From Rubrobacter_F sp035642415 (GTDB taxonomy: Bacteria > Actinomycetota > Rubrobacteria > Rubrobacterales > Rubrobacteraceae): 6,509 nucleotides of DNA. The notes beneath the pieces were generated by a model that did no database searches, was not told where the DNA came from, and saw only the letters and a program-made list of their open reading frames with translations. Location of the stretch: NCBI GenBank assembly GCA_035642415.1, contig DASQSI010000127.1, positions 1-6,509 of the forward strand, given 5' to 3'. The position numbers and the translations under genes were made by a program. Shown piece by piece: positions 4,873 through 6,509 of this stretch. Position 1 is the first letter of the stretch. Every line of letters starts with the position of its first letter.

Positions 4873-5004
4873 CTCTTGGACTACACCCGTCCCCCTGTGT
4901 AAAGGTAAGTGTTTCGCTTCGCAATGGCTTGCGGAGGACGGGCCAATTAATGATAGCGACTCGTTGGAGAGCACCGCTGCGAACAGCGGCTACCAACGAG
5001 GCTA
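4873..5004. ncRNA. Structured element M2 (two consecutive stem-loops), right copy
   Basis: P1 pairs CCCGTCC (4886-4892) with GGACGGG (4936-4942), and stacked directly on its right arm is an inner hairpin TTCGCAA/TTGCGGA (4918-4935, loop TGGC). P2 pairs TAGC-ga-CTCGTTGG (4954-4967) with CCAACGAGGCTA (4993-5004) and encloses CCGCTG/CAGCGG (4974-4989) with a four-base CGAA loop. P2 of M1 has the same arms and the same two-nucleotide bulge but a different, weakly paired interior. Read leftward, M2 lies in the leader of the small membrane gene. Confidence 0.55.
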
Positions 5005-5010
5005 TCTCAA

Positions 5011-5063
5011 AACACATAAGTACCTAGTTAAGGTCGTCTCTAAACCCCCATAGCCTCGGTCCG
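5011..5063 (+). repeat. Dispersed intergenic repeat, copy B
   Basis: It begins AACACATAAGTACCTAG, continues with TCTCTAAACCCCCATAGCC and ends CGGTCCG. It lacks the exact 15-mer of A and D but keeps the order ACACAT, TACCT, CTAAACCCC, ATAGCC, GGTCCG. It starts 6 nt after element M2. Confidence 0.6.
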
Positions 5064-5217
5064 CTGCCCCCAACCCCCTAAAATCCTCAGAGACCCCCTC
5101 CCGCTCAGGCGGCGGAATTTATTTATTGCGGGTAGTAATCAAACCAATAACGTTACATACTGCGTAATAACCTGTATATGCCAATAGCGGCACTAGATAC
5201 AAAGAGGCGCGAGGCAG

Positions 5218-5448
5218 ATGGAAGTGTACATCAATAACAATTGGACCGAGTGCTATGCAGATTCTTATATTGCCGAAGCCATCGCGTGGTCCGAAAACGG
5301 CAACCACGCCACGATCTACGCTGTGGGCACCACCGCTGAAGAGGCGGACGCCAAGCTCGTGGGCGCCTTGCGTGAGCTCAAGTTGATGTCCGAAGCATCC
5401 TCTGTGAAAGGCGACTCGGAGGGGAAAACTGAAAACCCCGACCCCTGA
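5218..5448 (+). CDS. Small protein of unknown function, 76 residues
   Basis: GAGG repeats at 5204 and 5211 precede the ATG. Residues 1-57 look like a compact alpha/beta domain: strand MEVYINNNWTECYAD, helix YIAEAIAWSENG, strand HATIYAVGTTAEEA, helix DAKLVGALRELKLM. The G-T-T-x-E-E-A-x-x-K-L-x-x-A-L-x-E-L run is what HicB-like antitoxins and related small folds show after their second strand, but the usual N-terminal HicB pattern is not clear, so I do not assign the family. The last 19 residues are a polar disordered tail. It lies between repeat B and repeat C and is convergent with the phasin-like gene, which it approaches to within 64 nt. The gene itself looks real. Confidence 0.7.
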   Translation: MEVYINNNWTECYADSYIAEAIAWSENGNHATIYAVGTTAEEADAKLVGALRELKLMSEASSVKGDSEGKTENPDP

Positions 5449-5500
5449 CCTATAGCTACGTGTTTAGGTTTGCCTCTAAACCCCCTATAGGCCCGCCCGA
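5449..5500. terminator. Two-part stem-loop between convergent genes, also repeat copy C
   Basis: CCTATAG (5449-5455) pairs with CTATAGG (5485-5491), and inside it GGTTT (5467-5471) pairs with AAACC (5478-5482). It begins directly after the stop of the rightward gene and ends 13 nt from the stop of the leftward phasin-like gene, so it could end both transcripts. It shares TGCCTCTAAACCCC, CTATAG and GCCCG with copies A, B and D. No U-tract is present. Confidence 0.5.
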
Positions 5501-5512
5501 CTGCAGCTAGGG

Positions 5513-5860
5513 TTACCGCTGAACTCCCCTCCGCACTTGCCCAACACTCCCCTGGTAGAAGGAGAACATAGAGTTGACAAATTCCATGTAGGCGTCCACT
5601 GACTCCTGCGTGAGCTGCTGCCCAGCCTCAGTGGCCCGCTGCTGGTGTTCGGCCAACTGCTGGCCCATCTGCTGGGTCTCCTCCACCTGGGTGCGAAGGT
5701 TCTCTATAACTGTGTCGAAGAACTCCTGGGTTAGCTGGGCGTTTAGCTCCTGAGCTGAGGTGCCGCGCTCAGCCAGCGCTTGGTAGGAGTTCCTTATAGC
5801 GTTAGCGAGCTGCTCGGCTGCCTGGTTGAGCCTCTGCCGCTGATGCTGTTCTTCCGCCAT
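5513..5860 (-). CDS. Gln-rich phasin-like granule surface protein
   Basis: The product has 115 residues; AGGAAGG lies 8 nt before the ATG. It is predicted all-helical and amphipathic: QRLNQAAEQLANAIRNSYQA, ELNAQLTQEFFDTVIENLR, then a Gln/Glu heptad region and a hydrophobic end SVDAYMEFVNSMFSFYQGSV before a basic tail. The Phe-Phe motif, the AYMEFVNSMFSFY segment and the short length fit phasins, which coat polyhydroxyalkanoate granules and control their size. Gln makes up 22 of 115 residues, and there is no Lys, Cys or Trp. Its first helix resembles in style that of the 326-residue protein at 507, so the two may share a granule. It is transcribed alone, with repeat D upstream and a stem-loop (copy C) at its 3' end. 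The family call is by pattern; an unrelated coiled-coil protein is possible. Confidence 0.7.
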   Translation of the reverse strand: MAEEQHQRQRLNQAAEQLANAIRNSYQALAERGTSAQELNAQLTQEFFDTVIENLRTQVEETQQMGQQLAEHQQRATEAGQQLTQESVDAYMEFVNSMFSFYQGSVGQVRRGVQR

Positions 5861-5900
5861 TATGAATCCCTTCCTTCTGGTTGACCTCTTTATTTAATGA

Positions 5901-5966
5901 CCCCGGCCCTTAAACACATTAGTTACCTACCTAGGGCTGCCTCGAAACCCCTATAGCCCCGGTCCG
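5901..5966 (+). repeat. Dispersed intergenic repeat, copy D (most complete)
   Basis: It reads CCCCGGCCCTTAA, then ACACATTAGTTACCT (identical in A), CTAGGGCTGCCTCGAAACCC, CTATAGCCCCGGTCCG. Both ends carry CCCCGGnCC as a direct repeat. It lies 40 bp upstream of the phasin-like gene, which is read leftward. Within it CTaGGG and CCCcTAtAG can form a weak hairpin. Confidence 0.7.
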
Positions 5967-5998
5967 ATTGGGAAGGGGTTGGTGGTAGAAAAGAAGCG

Positions 5999-6041
5999 CC
6001 CGGTGCCCTTGCCGCTACCCATTCTTCCTAAAGACACCGGG
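5999..6041. repeat. 7-bp perfect stem with a 29-nt loop
   Basis: CCCGGTG (5999-6005) pairs with CACCGGG (6035-6041). The loop contains CCCTTGCCGCTACCC, which resembles CCCTTGAGCTACACCC at the left end of element M1. Confidence 0.5.
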
Positions 6042-6052
6042 TCTTATATAAG

Positions 6053-6111
6053 AGGGGCCGGACAGAAGATTATTAAGCCTATTATCATAACCCGATAGGT
6101 TTCCGGCCCCT
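6053..6111. repeat. 10-bp perfect stem enclosing a second hairpin
   Basis: AGGGGCCGGA (6053-6062) pairs with TCCGGCCCCT (6102-6111). Inside, CCTAT (6078-6082) pairs with ATAGG (6095-6099), extended outward by a G-T and an A-T pair. It could fold as RNA on either strand. Confidence 0.6.
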
Positions 6112-6203
6112 TAGAAAGGGGGCGTGGGGAGGAAGGCGCTTTGTTAGGCAACAGTCCCGTCTGGGAGGAAGTGAAACTGCATATCCTCCGCCACGCATCC
6201 CTT

Positions 6204-6224
6204 GGGTAGCCTCGAATCCTAGAG
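6204..6224 (+). repeat. Partial copy of the dispersed repeat
   Basis: GGGTAGCCTCGAATCC, then TAGAG, aligns with GGGCTGCCTCGAAACCCCTATAG in copy D. Only this central part is recognisable. Confidence 0.4.
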
Positions 6225-6258
6225 CATCTTTATAAGAAGGCGATGAGAAATCCTCTCT

Positions 6259-6331
6259 TAGCCCCGGTCCAATAGGTCTAGGGGGTTGGCGGCAGAAACT
6301 TCCAAGTTCTAGAGGTAGTGGACCGGGGCTA
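6259..6331 (-). terminator. 13-bp perfect stem-loop downstream of the gene at the right edge
   Basis: TAGCCCCGGTCCA (6259-6271) pairs exactly with TGGACCGGGGCTA (6319-6331). The interior adds TCTAG/CTAGA (6277-6281, 6309-6313) and TTGG/CCAA (6286-6289, 6302-6305). It begins about 30 nt after the stop of the leftward gene at 6362, so it fits a U-less actinobacterial terminator. Its left arm and the following GGGGTTGGCGGCAGAAA match the right end of repeat D and the sequence after it, so it is also a partial repeat copy. Confidence 0.55.
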
Positions 6332-6361
6332 TAGACGATTAGAAGAAGCCCCTGGTGGGCC

Positions 6362-6509
6362 TTAAACCAGCAAGCCGACCGGCACAGCCTCCAGTTCGTC
6401 ATAGAGTAGATCCAACAGGTCCCTAAGCTCGCTCTTTGCTATAAGCCCATCGAGTAGGTAGGTCGGCCTCGTAGCAGCATACTGCATACCCATATACAGC
6501 CCCCATCCT
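6362..6509 (-). CDS. C-terminal part of a leftward gene entering from the right edge
   Basis: The leftward frame is open from the edge (first full codon at 6508) to TAA 6362-6364, 48 residues. It reads GWGLYMGMQYAATRPTYLLD, then GLIAKSELRDLLDLLYDELE and AVPVGLLV. The amphipathic Leu/Asp/Glu helix looks like real protein, and the strong stem-loop just downstream fits a gene end. In-frame ATG codons occur near the edge, so a short complete gene is also possible. No family is recognisable from this fragment. Confidence 0.5.
   Translation of the reverse strand, partial: GWGLYMGMQYAATRPTYLLDGLIAKSELRDLLDLLYDELEAVPVGLLV

Larger units (their letters stand above)
4771..5217. other. Non-coding stretch: leader of the small membrane gene, element M2, repeat copy B
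   Basis: No convincing gene beyond the flanking ones. The leader of the leftward small membrane gene (4771-4870) is purine-rich when read leftward. M2 and repeat B follow. Bases 5110-5217 are AT-richer and probably hold the promoter of the rightward gene at 5218; TTACAT (5152-5157) and TATATG at about 16-bp spacing is a weak candidate. Confidence 0.5.
5861..6361. other. Non-coding stretch with repeat D, partial copies and three long stems
   Basis: No convincing gene. Contents from the left: the leader of the phasin-like gene, repeat D (5901-5966), stem 5999-6041, a TTATAA-type palindrome (6042-6053), stem 6053-6111, a short stretch with nothing clear (6112-6200), partial copy 6204-6224, a second TTATAA site (6227-6237) and the 13-bp stem 6259-6331. 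A 105-codon leftward frame across 6085-6402 has no ribosome site and is not believed. Confidence 0.6.

Noticed and set aside
4481..5004. tRNA or tRNA-like gene in M1/M2 (GTGTAG-x-TC-x-A read on the minus strand)
   Set aside because: The stretch resembles a D-arm, but there is no T-arm (GGTTCGAATCC type), no anticodon stem at the right place and no acceptor pairing.
4595..5017. 140-codon leftward ORF
   Set aside because: It runs through both the small membrane gene and M2 in another frame, has random-looking composition and no ribosome site.
5119..5307. 62-codon leftward ORF with a hydrophobic stretch
   Set aside because: It starts inside the 5218 gene on the other strand and has no clear ribosome site.
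4453..6149. Integron attC sites (GTTAGGC at 4453-4459 and 6143-6149, ATCCAAC at 4584-4590)
   Set aside because: The core-like heptamers are not paired in the attC arrangement, neighbouring genes face both ways, and no integrase is present.
4301..6331. CRISPR array
   Set aside because: The repeat copies are far apart, unevenly spaced and imperfect, and no cas gene is seen.
6085..6402. 105-codon leftward ORF
   Set aside because: It crosses two perfect stems and the end of the better-supported frame at 6362, and its composition is not protein-like.

Overview
The window looks like an accessory stretch of an actinobacterial chromosome or plasmid, possibly Rubrobacter-like. That assignment is inference. 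It rests on Arg codons rich in AGG, a phasin-type locus, E3-binding and PHA-granule-type domains, a TTG start, GC-rich hairpins without U-tracts, and a moderate-to-high GC content judged by eye. No rRNA, tRNA, CRISPR array, transposase or integrase is visible.

Left part (1-2530): the 5' part of an XRE-type regulator runs leftwards off the window edge. It is divergent from a rightward series: a 24-residue membrane peptide; a 326-residue acidic phasin-like protein with LEA-like 11-residue repeats and a C-terminal E3-binding domain; a protein with a Lys/Arg-rich tail joined to a PHA-granule-type domain; a small Cys-rich zinc-type protein with a TTG start; and a diverged cold-shock protein.

Middle (2705-4131): a leftward FabF-type ketoacyl-ACP synthase with intact Cys-His-His catalytic residues but an altered Gly-Phe-Gly-Gly region. 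A possible small overlapping ORF lies upstream of it.

Right part (4132-6509): mostly non-coding DNA dense in hairpins, plus a few small genes: a 29-residue single-span membrane peptide (leftward), a 76-residue unknown protein (rightward), a Gln-rich phasin-like protein (leftward), and the C-terminus of a gene entering from the right edge. The intergenic parts hold (i) two copies of a roughly 120-150 nt structured element that flank the small membrane-peptide gene and keep the same stem with the same two-nucleotide bulge, (ii) a dispersed 50-65 bp repeat in four copies plus two partial ones, and (iii) several perfect 7-13 bp stems.

Working model: the coding part suggests a carbon-storage-granule surface set. 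It would comprise two amphipathic phasin-like proteins, one acidic with a protein- or DNA-docking domain, and a basic-tailed granule protein that could contact DNA. A lipid enzyme and small membrane peptides lie nearby. The right part is the least explained. The paired structured elements around the tiny membrane peptide are the best candidate for an undescribed RNA-peptide unit, for example a type I toxin-antitoxin-like or cis-regulatory arrangement.
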